A DNA stretch of 64,000 nucleotides from an uncultured Flavobacteriaceae bacterium (GTDB taxonomy: Bacteria > Bacteroidota > Bacteroidia > Flavobacteriales > Flavobacteriaceae). This document shows positions 44,497 through 52,752 of the stretch, in pieces. Location of the stretch: positions 1 to 64,000 of the forward strand of contig CANMLX010000004.1 in the NCBI GenBank assembly GCA_947498845.1, read 5' to 3'. The first letter of the stretch is position 1, and each line of letters opens with the position of its first letter. The position numbers and the translations under genes are program-made. The notes under the pieces are model-generated. The model was not told the origin of the DNA. It worked only from the letters and a program-made list of their open reading frames with translations, and did no database searches.

Positions 44497-44523
44497 TGAT
44501 TTGTGATGATTTTTGATGAATTA
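44497..44523 (+). promoter_or_regulatory. Second copy of the 27-bp candidate operator
   Basis: It matches the 40819-40845 motif at 24 of 27 positions. Here three ten-bp units follow in a row (ATTTGTGATG, ATTTTTGATG, AATTAGTGAT), one helical turn each. It is 152 bp before the T9SS gene start and 74 bp before the kinase start on the other strand, so it could control both. Confidence 0.6.
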
Positions 44524-44648
44524 GTGATTATTTAAAAAAGTAAAACCTTACAAGTGTTAATTTTGACAGGTTTTTGATTGAAAGTGATATAAAATTGAGG
44601 TTAATTTTTAATTTATTTGGAACTATGCTAACCTCAATAATTAAAACC

Positions 44649-45431
44649 ATGAAAAAAATTACATTTTTAATATTTATCACGTTTCTATTTGTTTTTTACA
44701 ATAGAACAGAAGCTCAAACTTTAACATTTTCATCAGACCCAGGACCTGCTTGGGATGATGGTATTGTAAATGACGGAGATGGAGGTTCAACTAATATCGT
44801 TGGATTAACAATAGAAATTTATAACGTTAATGATGCGCTAAATAATCTAGGAGAAATAGAATGGTACTCTAATAATGATTTAGGTACAACAGATGGCTTT
44901 TCGGGACTCACTACTTTTTTTGCTCCTTCAGTTAATGATGATTGGAAAGGGCTATTTATAAAAGAAGCTAACGGATTAGAATTTCAAATTAATGGCTTTG
45001 ATTGGTATGATTGGGGTAACAATAACAGCCAACCAATGACGGTGTTAGGTTTTAGAGATAATAATCAGGTAGCTTCAACAACATTCATTGGAAATTCTGG
45101 AGGAAACAGTGTGTCGGTTAGTTTAGATGCTAGTTTTGATAATGTCGATGAAGTAAGAATTATTACGACCTCAGGCCTTACATATCCTTCAATAAATAAT
45201 ATAAAATTTGGTAACGCAGTATTAAGCAATAAAGCGCATAACCATAACAACTTAAAAATATATGCGCACAACAAGCAATTTGTTTCAAATAACAGGAAAG
45301 CAAGACTAGAAATAGTTAATATTCTTGGCCAAAATGTAGATAATGAAAATTTAAAATCTGGGATTTATATTGTTAAAGTTAGCTTACCAAATAGTGACAG
45401 AGTAAGAGTGTTTAAAAGGGTTATAAAATAA
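44649..45431 (+). CDS. Secreted T9SS sorting-domain protein, unknown function
   Basis: A 260-residue secreted protein, starting at ATG 44649, which gives the signal MKKITFLIFITFLFVFYNRTEAQ; the frame is open to 44574 but without a plausible leader. The mature part (about 24-185) is an all-beta domain with many Asp, Gly and Asn residues (FSSDPGPAWDDGIVNDGDGG; GFDWYDWGNNNSQPMTVLGF), which resembles a jelly-roll of the PEP-CTERM or carbohydrate-binding sort, but I do not recognise a family. The last about 70 residues form a T9SS type A sorting domain (RLEIVNILGQNV; LKSGIYIVKVSLPNSDRV). It is divergent from the hybrid kinase and 62 bp upstream of the MopE-esterase gene. Confidence 0.8.
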   Translation: MKKITFLIFITFLFVFYNRTEAQTLTFSSDPGPAWDDGIVNDGDGGSTNIVGLTIEIYNVNDALNNLGEIEWYSNNDLGTTDGFSGLTTFFAPSVNDDWKGLFIKEANGLEFQINGFDWYDWGNNNSQPMTVLGFRDNNQVASTTFIGNSGGNSVSVSLDASFDNVDEVRIITTSGLTYPSINNIKFGNAVLSNKAHNHNNLKIYAHNKQFVSNNRKARLEIVNILGQNVDNENLKSGIYIVKVSLPNSDRVRVFKRVIK

Positions 45432-45493
45432 CATTAGTAAGAGTTATTATTAAAAAACAGACAATTAAAGTGCTCTAATTTTAAACTCAAAGC

Positions 45494-46669
45494 ATGAAAA
45501 AAATAACCTACTTAGTATTAACTTTTCTTGCCTTATATTCTTGTTCATCATCTAATGAGCAAGTGCCTTGCAAACAAGTTACATGGTATCTAGATACAGA
45601 TGCAGACGGTTATGGTGATGCCAATAACACTCAAGAATCCTGTACAAAACCTGATGGATATGTGGATAATAATTTGGATTGCAACGATGCAAACGACACA
45701 ATACACCCGAATGCTACAGAAACACATAATGATATTGATGATAATTGCAATGGCACTGTTGATGAATGCGATTCTCATACAGATTGTACTGGAGTTTGTA
45801 TAAATAGTGTATGTACAGAGAATACAGTTCCAGTTAATTATACGTATGAATTTACCAAACACCAATACAATCATACATACAATACTAAAGAAACTTTAAT
45901 GCCTTATAGTTTTTTCGAACCAGCTCAGGCTACTATTTCTAACGAAAATTTTCCTTTAATAGTTTCGTTACATGGTTCGGAATATCTCTTTAATACAGAG
46001 GAATTTTTTCTTGCGCACCATCCATCAAATTATATGGCAACAGCATGGATAGAGGAAGTAAAACAACAACAATATCCCGCTTATGTAGTAGCTCCTAATA
46101 TTCATTTAAACATCTTTAATGTTGATGGTTATGGTGGCTGGAGTGATGAGGCTTCTCAAGACTTCTTGAACGAATTAATTGAAGAATTGACCTCAGGATA
46201 TCAAATCGACGCAGATAGAATTTATTTTGTTGGTCATTCCGCAGGTGGCGGTGCAGTTTGGGAATTAGATCAAAAACTTAAAAATAAGGCCGCTGCTATC
46301 GTCCCGTTAAGCAATTCAGCTATTAGTGCAGATGCAATAATTAATGATATTTCTAATGGGGTTTATAATGACATTTCAATTTGGAATATTGTACATGTTT
46401 CTGATAATGAACAATCCATACTTACTAGTAGACCGATTTTTATGTACCTGCAAAATAATAATTTTAACCCTGTAATTACAAATACTTTAGACGCTCAAAT
46501 TTTTGAACTAACCCAAGAACAAATTGAAGAAGAAATCGAGGCAGGGAGAAATTATTTTTATACTGAAAATAGAGGCTCTTGTGGTAATTTATGTCATTAT
46601 TCTTGGGTCAACCAGTTAGAAGGAGAATTAATATTCAAATGGTTATTTAAACAACAAAAAAATAATTAA
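45494..46669 (+). CDS. Lipoprotein with MopE-type metal-binding motif fused to an alpha/beta hydrolase
   Basis: A 391-residue lipoprotein. The lipobox is LALYSC (Cys17). Residues about 30-92 form a MopE-type putative metal-binding domain (WYLDTDADGYGDANNT; NLDCNDANDTIHPNATE; DIDDNCNGTVDEC), rich in Asp and paired cysteines. A small cysteine-rich linker (CTGVCINSVC) follows, then an alpha/beta hydrolase of polyhydroxybutyrate-depolymerase or ferulic-esterase style, with LIVSLHGSE as oxyanion strand and Ser249 in GHSAGGG. The C-terminal CGNLCHYSWV probably carries the catalytic His. It would act as a surface-anchored esterase. It lies 62 bp downstream of a T9SS gene, likely in the same transcript, and next to a transposase remnant. 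Confidence 0.82.
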   Translation: MKKITYLVLTFLALYSCSSSNEQVPCKQVTWYLDTDADGYGDANNTQESCTKPDGYVDNNLDCNDANDTIHPNATETHNDIDDNCNGTVDECDSHTDCTGVCINSVCTENTVPVNYTYEFTKHQYNHTYNTKETLMPYSFFEPAQATISNENFPLIVSLHGSEYLFNTEEFFLAHHPSNYMATAWIEEVKQQQYPAYVVAPNIHLNIFNVDGYGGWSDEASQDFLNELIEELTSGYQIDADRIYFVGHSAGGGAVWELDQKLKNKAAAIVPLSNSAISADAIINDISNGVYNDISIWNIVHVSDNEQSILTSRPIFMYLQNNNFNPVITNTLDAQIFELTQEQIEEEIEAGRNYFYTENRGSCGNLCHYSWVNQLEGELIFKWLFKQQKNN

Positions 46670-46733
46670 TACCTATTGCTAACTAACATGTGTATAAGTG
46701 ATAACGATTGGATAAAAAATATCCTGAAAATAG

Positions 46734-46910
46734 TTGATCTATGGTCATTCTAACATGGAGCGCTGTTGGGACATAGAGGCTATTTTTGGAAATATCAAAC
46801 AGAATATGAACTTCAAGCGTTTTATGCTAAGGGGATTGGATAAGGTAAATGTAGAAATAGGACTTATTGCAATGGCACATAACCTTAAAAAGTATAGTTT
46901 AACATTCTAA
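46734..46910 (+). pseudogene. 3' remnant of an IS1182/IS5-type transposase
   Basis: A 58-codon open stretch ends at TAA 46908-46910 and encodes a typical DDE transposase C-terminus (DIEAIFGNIKQN, then RFMLRGLDKV, then GLIAMAHNLKKYS). An in-frame TAG at 46731 closes it upstream and the catalytic domain is missing. No second end or terminal repeat is visible, so only the last part of the gene survives. The surrounding gap 46670-47090 has no intact gene. Confidence 0.75.
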
Positions 46911-46984
46911 AACAACTTTAAGTACTTTTTACTTTAAACTTATAACTTAAAAAAAGCAATATGTTCAAGACCTTCAAACATACT

Positions 46985-47034
46985 AAAAAAAAAATCGCCT
47001 AAAAATTACTTTCTAGACGACCTCTTTTTTTTTA
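46985..47034. terminator. Bidirectional terminator-like hairpin
   Basis: An A-run, a hairpin (TCGCCTAAAAA with TTTCTAGACGA, 9 of 11 paired) and a T-run lie between the transposase remnant and the hydrolase gene. It could end transcription from either side, or be a surviving end of the lost insertion sequence. Confidence 0.5.
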
Positions 47035-47090
47035 AATTTTCATGTAACATTTTTTTGGTTTTGCATCTAAAGGGAAAATCAATTAAAAAA

Positions 47091-47939
47091 ATGAATACCA
47101 TGAAAACAATTAAAACCATTTTATTAGTAGCAGTATTTTTAGTATCAATAGCATCGTTTGCGCAAAACAAAGCATTCAAAGTAGATGTAATAGGTAAAGG
47201 AGAACCTGTATTATTATTTCCAGGATTTACTTGTACGGGAGATGTTTGGAACGATCTTGTTTCAGAATTATCTAAAACCAAACAATGTCATGTGTTTACA
47301 TTTGCCGGCTTTGGAGGTATACCAGCCATAGAAAAACCATGGTTGCCAAAAATAAAAGAAAGTGTTAGTAATTACATTTCTGAACAAAAATTAGAAAATA
47401 GCACTTTAATAGGTCATAGTTTAGGAGGATCTTTAGCCTTATGGTTAGCAACAGATGGCACTAAATTTAATAAAGTAATTCTAGTAGATGCACTACCCTC
47501 TGTAGGCGCCTTAATGATGCCAAATTTTAATAAAGATTATATTCAATATGATACCCCTTACAATAAACAATTATTAGAAATGAACGATACTGATTTTGAT
47601 AATTTAGCAAACCAATTTGCTACAGGAATGTGTTTAAATAAAAGTAAACATTCGCAAATTAAAAAATGGATTCTAAAATCTGATAGAAAAACATATGTTT
47701 ATGGTTATACAGATTTGCTTAAGTTAGATTTAAGAGAAGATGTTGGTAATATAAAATCACCTGTACTAATTTTAGGAGCAACACACCCTTATGGAGCAGA
47801 AACCGTTAAAAACACCTACCAAACTCAATATAAAAATCTTGAAAATTATACTATAGAGTATGCCACTAATTCTGCACATTTTATCATGTATGATCAACCA
47901 GAGTGGTTTATAAAAACAATTAAAACAGCAATACAATAA
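47091..47939 (+). CDS. Exported alpha/beta hydrolase
   Basis: A 282-residue alpha/beta hydrolase with a cleavable signal peptide (MNTMKTIKTILLVAVFLVSI, then ASFAQ). The start is ATG 47091, or ATG 47100 three codons on; the frame is open to a TTG at 47055, but that would prefix an odd leader. It has the oxyanion strand LLFPGFTCTGDVW, the nucleophile GHSLGGSL, and the late His in NSAHFIMYDQPEWF. It is probably periplasmic. The ECF sigma gene follows 6 bp later, so the three genes hydrolase, sigma and membrane protein form an operon. Substrate unknown. Confidence 0.82.
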   Translation: MNTMKTIKTILLVAVFLVSIASFAQNKAFKVDVIGKGEPVLLFPGFTCTGDVWNDLVSELSKTKQCHVFTFAGFGGIPAIEKPWLPKIKESVSNYISEQKLENSTLIGHSLGGSLALWLATDGTKFNKVILVDALPSVGALMMPNFNKDYIQYDTPYNKQLLEMNDTDFDNLANQFATGMCLNKSKHSQIKKWILKSDRKTYVYGYTDLLKLDLREDVGNIKSPVLILGATHPYGAETVKNTYQTQYKNLENYTIEYATNSAHFIMYDQPEWFIKTIKTAIQ

Positions 47940-47945
47940 TAAACA

Positions 47946-48437
47946 ATGAAAAACTTAGAGTCTAAGTTTGAAGAGCTTTATAGCACCAATTATCCAAAAG
48001 TAATGCGATTATGCATGGGGTATGCAAATGGTGATAGTATGCAAGCAAAAGACATAGCACAAGAGGTTTTTATCAAGGTATGGGAAAGTTTAGGCGCGTT
48101 TAGAAACGAATCAAGTATCTCTACATGGATATATAGAATAACAGTAAATACCTGTTTATTGAGTTTAAGAAATAAAAAATCATTAAATCTCTTGGGAGAG
48201 GTTCAGGAGATGGAAAATGAAAATGATTCGGAAGATAAAGAGCAAAAACTAAAACAACTATATAATTGCATCAATACCCTAAGTAAAGACAGCAAGAGTA
48301 TTATTTTATTGGAGCTAGAAGGATTGCCTCAAAAGGAGATAGCTGAAATTATGGGATTAAAGCATGAAGCAGTAAGAGTGAGAATACATAGAATTAAAAG
48401 TGAATTAACTAAATGCGTAAAAAATGATAACATTTGA
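47946..48437 (+). CDS. RNA polymerase ECF sigma factor
   Basis: A 163-residue ECF sigma factor with region 2 (about 15-80; DIAQEVFIKVWESLGAFRNE) and region 4 (about 105-158; LELEGLPQKEIAEIMGLKHE, then AVRVRIHRIKSEL). It is a different type from the SusCD-linked sigma at 26.4 kb: no hydrophobic tail and no FecR gene. Its stop overlaps the next gene by 14 bp, so the following membrane protein is the natural candidate for its anti-sigma partner. Confidence 0.9.
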   Translation: MKNLESKFEELYSTNYPKVMRLCMGYANGDSMQAKDIAQEVFIKVWESLGAFRNESSISTWIYRITVNTCLLSLRNKKSLNLLGEVQEMENENDSEDKEQKLKQLYNCINTLSKDSKSIILLELEGLPQKEIAEIMGLKHEAVRVRIHRIKSELTKCVKNDNI

Positions 48438-48978
48438 AAATTTAAAATTACAATGGGAAGATCAACCTGTGCAAAATACACCTGTTAATGGTGCCAAAGA
48501 TATTATTCAAAAAGTAGCTTTTCTTAATAGAAAACAACGAATAACAAATGTAGTGTTACTTTTAACAGCAATAGTGCTTTTAGGATTCTTCTTCTATATA
48601 GTCGCTTATAAAAATACCATTGCATCTGTAGCCTTAATATTAATGACTTGCGCTTTATGTATTAGAGTATTTATAGAGCATTTAAGTATTAGTAAACTTA
48701 AACAAATAAAAACAACGGTAAATACCAGTACTTTTAAAAACAAAATAGTTAAATACTATAAGAATAGAATAAAAACACATTATATAATCACACCCATAAT
48801 TTTTGTTTTGTACAGTATTGGTTTTATAATGCTATTGCCCTTATTTAAACAAGGCCTTTCTTATGGATTCTATCTATACATATTAATATCTGGAATTATT
48901 ATTTTAATTATTATGGGTCTTTTTATAAGAAAACAAATACTTAAAGAACTCGTGATACTCAAGGAACTTAAAAACTAA
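48424..48978 (+). CDS. Four-helix membrane protein, possible partner of the ECF sigma factor
   Basis: A 184-residue protein with an N-terminal cytoplasmic segment of about 45 residues (FENLKLQWEDQPVQNTPVNG) and four hydrophobic helices in two pairs (about 42-60, 64-82, 118-137, 145-165). The first 14 bases lie inside the sigma gene, which indicates translational coupling. No classical anti-sigma (RsiW-type zinc or FecR) motif is visible, and I do not know the family. An anti-sigma role is inferred only from coupling and topology. Confidence 0.7.
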   Translation: MITFENLKLQWEDQPVQNTPVNGAKDIIQKVAFLNRKQRITNVVLLLTAIVLLGFFFYIVAYKNTIASVALILMTCALCIRVFIEHLSISKLKQIKTTVNTSTFKNKIVKYYKNRIKTHYIITPIIFVLYSIGFIMLLPLFKQGLSYGFYLYILISGIIILIIMGLFIRKQILKELVILKELKN

Positions 48979-48984
48979 TCTAAA

Positions 48985-49114
48985 AGCAGGCTGTTTAAAA
49001 AGTAATTAGTAATGTCATTCAGAGCATAGCGATGAATCTTAATTTAAATCAGGTTTTTACGATGTAATAAGAGCTTCATTTCATTCAAGAATGACTCTTT
49101 TTAGACAGCTTCTT
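48985..49114. repeat. Inverted-repeat element with GGCTGTCTAAAAAG-type arms
   Basis: Arms at 48985-49002 and 49097-49114 match as inverted repeats at 14 of 18 positions and are followed by a T-run. About 95 bp between them include GTCATTCAGAGCATAGCGAT, a typical dispersed flavobacterial repeat. It resembles the terminator at 42050-42079 with an insertion in its loop. It may end the sigma operon. Confidence 0.5.
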
Positions 49115-49151
49115 TTTTATGGCATTACTTTTGAAATAATTAAACTCGAAT

Positions 49152-49595
49152 ATGACGCCATCTAAATACATACCAATAATTGCAATACTTATGCTGTGCT
49201 TTTTTAGTTGTTCTAGCACAAAAAAACTTCAAACTAAAACACCTTTTAAAATAGAAGAGGTCTACTTAAAAAAAGGGAATTTAAACACAGAAAGAGATAT
49301 TATTTATATTACTATTACGTCAAATTCTAAAAATACAGAATTAGATAGTATCTTCTTTAAAGGCAAAAAAGCAAAACTTAAACTTATTAGTAAAAATCTT
49401 TATTCTGCTACTTTTAAAAAAACACCTAAAAAAGACATTATAATGAGCAATAAACCATATGCAGAATATGGTAACCCTGTACCAGAAATACCAGTAAAAA
49501 TGCCTTTTGAAATAAATCCCAACGAATGTATTATAAGCTATAACTTAAAGAATGAAACTTTTTATTATAAAGTTTTGGTTTTAGTTAAAGAGTAA
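49152..49595 (+). CDS. Small hypothetical lipoprotein
   Basis: A 147-residue lipoprotein: the signal ends MLCFFSCSS (Cys20). The mature part is lysine-rich and mainly beta (KIEEVYLKKGNLNTERDIIY; PVPEIPVKMPFEINPNECII). I do not recognise the family. It is isolated, between an inverted-repeat element and the flippase gene, with no clear partner. Confidence 0.7.
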   Translation: MTPSKYIPIIAILMLCFFSCSSTKKLQTKTPFKIEEVYLKKGNLNTERDIIYITITSNSKNTELDSIFFKGKKAKLKLISKNLYSATFKKTPKKDIIMSNKPYAEYGNPVPEIPVKMPFEINPNECIISYNLKNETFYYKVLVLVKE

Positions 49596-49617
49596 TCCTA
49601 GTTAATGCTCACATTCG

Positions 49618-49625
49618 TATATTTG
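49618..49625 (+). promoter_or_regulatory. Candidate -7 promoter box for the flippase-dut cluster
   Basis: TATATTTG fits the Bacteroidota -7 consensus TANNTTTG and lies 41 bp before the TTG start of the flippase gene. No convincing -33 TTTG is found at the right distance, so support is partial. Confidence 0.35.
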
Positions 49626-49666
49626 TATAGCTAAAAAGTATACTTTTAGCATAATAAAAATAGTAT

Positions 49667-51121
49667 TTGGGCGGACTAAAAACATTATTTAAGCAAACAT
49701 TTATTTATGGTTTAGCAACGGTGCTTCCAAGAATGCTGAGTTTTTTATTGGTCCCACTATACACAGCTGTTTTACCTTCTGTAGCTGAATATGGCGAAGT
49801 TTCGGTTATTTTTTCTTATTTCGTTTTGTTTAATGTTATCCTTGCTTATGGTATGGAGACAGCTTTCTTTAGATTCTTCAATAAAGAAGATGAAAAAGAT
49901 ACAGTTATTGGTACTTCAGCTATATCCTTAGCAATATCTTCGATAGGCTTTTTTATTATTGCAATGCTGTTTCAGGAGCAAATAGCTAACCTTATTAATA
50001 TTGATGTTAAATACATCAACCTCGTAATCTGGATTTTGTTATTTGATGCATTAGTTATTATACCTTTTGCTTGGTTAAGGGCTACTCAAAGACCTATGCG
50101 ATACGCAATTATAAAAATCTTTAATGTAGCAATAAATTTAGGATTGAATTTGTTCTTCCTTTTAGTATTGAAAGATCTAGCCAAAGGAGAATCTATATTA
50201 GCGATACTCTATAAGCCAAATTTTGAAATTAGTTACATCTTTATTTCAAATTTAGTGGCCAGTGCAGTTACACTTTTAATGATCTTACCACTATACTTTA
50301 AAATCAACTATAAATTTAGTTCAGATTTATGGAAACGTATGATGAAATATGCTTTACCTGTGCTTATTGCCGGTATTGCGTTTTCTATTAACGAAACATT
50401 CGACAGAATTTTGCTTGATTATCTTTTACCAAAAAATGAAGGTAAAACCCAAATAGGTATGTATTCTGCATGCTACAAACTAGCGCTATTTATGACCTTA
50501 TTCGCTACAGCTTATAGATTGGGTATTGAACCTTTCTTTTTTAGTCATGCCAAATCTGAAAACCCTCAAAATAACTATGCTAAAATATTAGAGTTTTTTG
50601 TTGCTTTAGGATCTATAATCCTATTAGGTGTTGTTGTTTTTGCCGATATATTAAAACCCTATATAGTTGTAGGTGAAGCTTATTGGGAAGCCATGTGGAT
50701 AGTACCTATTATCTTATTAGCTAATTTCTGTTTAGGTATTTACCACAATTTATCGGTTTGGTACAAAATAACAGACAGAACTAAATTTGGAGCCTACATC
50801 TCAATTATTGGTGCGATTATTACGCTTTTAATTAATTTTATTTTTATACCAACGTATGGGTATAAGGCATCAGCAATCGCAACCTTAACCGCTTATGCGC
50901 TAATGATGCTATTATCATATTATTTTGGCAGGAAATATTATCCAATTCCTTATAATCTTAAAAAAATAGGGTTATACTTAATACTCTCTATTACATTTTC
51001 AGGAATTTCCTTCTATCAATTTAGGGCCAATTATATAGTGGGAATTTCGCTGTTAATTGTATTTTTGGGTGTTGTTTGGCTTTCAGAAAAAAATCACATA
51101 AAACAATTGTTAAAAAGATAA
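49667..51121 (+). CDS. Polysaccharide biosynthesis flippase (Wzx/MOP family)
   Basis: A 484-residue membrane protein with 12-14 helices of the MOP exporter superfamily. It flips lipid-linked sugar units or similar precursors across the inner membrane. Recognisable parts are the N-terminal [20 protein letters not shown], and RILLDYLLP with [15 protein letters not shown] in the middle. Translation starts at TTG 49667; the next in-frame ATG would cut into the first helix. dut begins 1 bp after its stop. The run flippase, dut, nucleotidyltransferase, TPR, DUF4292 and EnvC-like gene recurs in flavobacteria, which ties it to envelope biogenesis. Confidence 0.9.
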   Translation: MGGLKTLFKQTFIYGLATVLPRMLSFLLVPLYTAVLPSVAEYGEVSVIFSYFVLFNVILAYGMETAFFRFFNKEDEKDTVIGTSAISLAISSIGFFIIAMLFQEQIANLINIDVKYINLVIWILLFDALVIIPFAWLRATQRPMRYAIIKIFNVAINLGLNLFFLLVLKDLAKGESILAILYKPNFEISYIFISNLVASAVTLLMILPLYFKINYKFSSDLWKRMMKYALPVLIAGIAFSINETFDRILLDYLLPKNEGKTQIGMYSACYKLALFMTLFATAYRLGIEPFFFSHAKSENPQNNYAKILEFFVALGSIILLGVVVFADILKPYIVVGEAYWEAMWIVPIILLANFCLGIYHNLSVWYKITDRTKFGAYISIIGAIITLLINFIFIPTYGYKASAIATLTAYALMMLLSYYFGRKYYPIPYNLKKIGLYLILSITFSGISFYQFRANYIVGISLLIVFLGVVWLSEKNHIKQLLKR

Positions 51122-51122
51122 T

Positions 51123-51557
51123 ATGCAGATAAAAGTTATTAATAAATCAAGTCATAATTTGCCACACTATGAGACCATTGCTTCGGCAGGCATGGACTTA
51201 AGAGCAAACATTGAAGAAGCCATAACATTAAAACCTTTAGAACGCACTATAGTAAAAACAGGATTATTTATAGAACTACCTCTAGGTTTTGAAGCTCAAG
51301 TACGCCCAAGAAGTGGACTAGCAGCAAAAAAAGGCATAACAGTATTGAATGCACCAGGAACAGTAGATGCAGATTACAGAGGAGAAATAGGTGTGATTTT
51401 AGTAAATCTTTCTAACGAAGGTTTTACTATTGAAAACGGAGAACGCATTGCCCAATTAGTTATTGCAAAGCATGAACGCGCAGAATGGATTGAAGTTGAA
51501 GCACTATCTGAAACCTCTAGAGGTGAAGGCGGTTTTGGGAGTACGGGAACGAAGTAA
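51123..51557 (+). CDS. dut: dUTP diphosphatase
   Basis: A 144-residue trimeric dUTPase that hydrolyses dUTP to dUMP, keeping uracil out of DNA and supplying thymidylate synthesis. The five motifs are visible: [39 protein letters not shown] and the C-terminal [10 protein letters not shown]. Length and order are standard. An inverted-repeat element starts 5 bp after its stop and runs to the next gene. Confidence 0.97.
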   Translation: MQIKVINKSSHNLPHYETIASAGMDLRANIEEAITLKPLERTIVKTGLFIELPLGFEAQVRPRSGLAAKKGITVLNAPGTVDADYRGEIGVILVNLSNEGFTIENGERIAQLVIAKHERAEWIEVEALSETSRGEGGFGSTGTK

Positions 51558-51561
51558 ATAA

Positions 51562-51670
51562 GTCCCTCTGCCTTACGGCATCTCCCCAAAGGGGAGAATG
51601 AGGAATAAAATAAAAAAATATTAACCATTAAATAAAAATCCCCTCTCCTTTGGAGAGGGTTAGGGAGAGG
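51562..51670. repeat. REP-like inverted-repeat element filling the dut-nucleotidyltransferase gap
   Basis: Left arm 51562-51597 and right arm 51640-51670 are inverted, each with an inner palindrome (TCTCCCCAAAGGGGAGA left; CTCTCCTTTGGAGAG right). The spacer and right arm align with the atpA-atpG element, including AATATTAA, AATAAAAATCCC and GGTTAGG. The right arm ends 1 bp before the next ATG, and its GGGAGAGG may act as a ribosome-binding site. Confidence 0.72.
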
Positions 51671-51671
51671 A

Positions 51672-52691
51672 ATGAAAATAATAGTACCAATGGCGGGACG
51701 AGGTTCTCGTTTAAGACCGCACAGCTTAACAGTACCAAAACCATTAATCCCAGTTGCAGGACAGCCTATTGTACATCGTTTGGTAAAAGATATTGCAAAA
51801 GTGTTAAAACAACCTATTGAGGAAATAGCCTTTGTTTTAGGTGATCCAGCATGGTTTGGAGACGATGTAGTATCAAGTTTAAAAGATTTAGCAAAAAGCT
51901 TAGGAGCAAAAGCTTCCATATACCGCCAAGATAAACCATTAGGGACAGGACATGCTATTATGTGTGCAAAACCCTCTTTATCTGGTCCTGCTGTAATTGC
52001 TTATGCAGACACGTTGATTAGAGCAGAATTCGATTTAGACCCAGAAGCAGATAGCGTAATCTGGACAAAACGAGTAGACAATCCAGAAGCATATGGTGTT
52101 GTAAAACTAAACGAAAACAATGAAATTGTTGAATTAGTTGAAAAACCAGAAACCTTTGTAAGCGATCAAGCAGTTATTGGTATATACTATTTTAAAGATG
52201 TAGCAGTTTTAAAAAATAAGCTTCAGGACGTTTTAGATGAAAATGTAATGAATGGTGGCGAATACCAAATAAATGATGGCATTAAACGCATGATGGCAGA
52301 TGGAAAAACATTTAAAACAGGTACTGTAGATGAGTGGATGGACTGTGGTAATAAAAACATTACTATAGAAACCAACCAGCGTATGTTAGGTTTTCTAAAA
52401 GCAGATGCAGAAGAACAACTCGTGTCAAGTTCTGTTAAATTAGATAACGCTACTATAGTAGAACCCTGTTTTGTTGGTAAAAATGTAGTGTTAAAAAATA
52501 CAACTATAGGCCCTTTTGTATCTGTTGGAAATGGAACAGTAATAGAAAATTCAACCATAGAAAATAGTTTAATTCAAACTAATACAAGCATAAAAAATGC
52601 CAATTTAAAAAATGCTATGATTGGTAATCATGTAAAATACAATGGCGAATTTACAAGTATTAGTATTGGCGATTATTCGGTATTAGAATAA
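51672..52691 (+). CDS. Sugar-phosphate nucleotidyltransferase with left-handed beta-helix C-terminus
   Basis: A 339-residue enzyme that transfers NMP to a sugar 1-phosphate to make an NDP-sugar. The N-terminal Rossmann-like domain opens with the signature AGRGSRLRPHSLTVPKPLIP and has the GTGHAIMCA and VEKPETF motifs. The C-terminal part (about 255-335) has hexapeptide repeats (ATIVEPCFVGKNVVLKN, NTTIGPFVSVGNGTVIENS) forming a left-handed beta-helix, as in GlmU- and RmlA-long-like proteins. Which nucleotide and sugar are used is not readable. The G/C-rich repeat supplies its leader. Confidence 0.88.
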   Translation: MKIIVPMAGRGSRLRPHSLTVPKPLIPVAGQPIVHRLVKDIAKVLKQPIEEIAFVLGDPAWFGDDVVSSLKDLAKSLGAKASIYRQDKPLGTGHAIMCAKPSLSGPAVIAYADTLIRAEFDLDPEADSVIWTKRVDNPEAYGVVKLNENNEIVELVEKPETFVSDQAVIGIYYFKDVAVLKNKLQDVLDENVMNGGEYQINDGIKRMMADGKTFKTGTVDEWMDCGNKNITIETNQRMLGFLKADAEEQLVSSSVKLDNATIVEPCFVGKNVVLKNTTIGPFVSVGNGTVIENSTIENSLIQTNTSIKNANLKNAMIGNHVKYNGEFTSISIGDYSVLE

Positions 52692-52752
52692 AACGCAAAA
52701 CATTAAAAAGATTTTGGAATAACTATTGCTATTAAATTATTAACTTAAGCAC

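Noticed and set aside
44574..44648. TTG-initiated longer start of the T9SS gene at 44.6 kb
   Set aside because: It would place 25 residues without signal character before a perfect MKK-type signal peptide.
47006..47281. Minus-strand ORF across the start of the exported hydrolase gene
   Set aside because: It runs antisense through the signal-peptide region of a well-supported gene and through the terminator-like hairpin, with no recognisable product.
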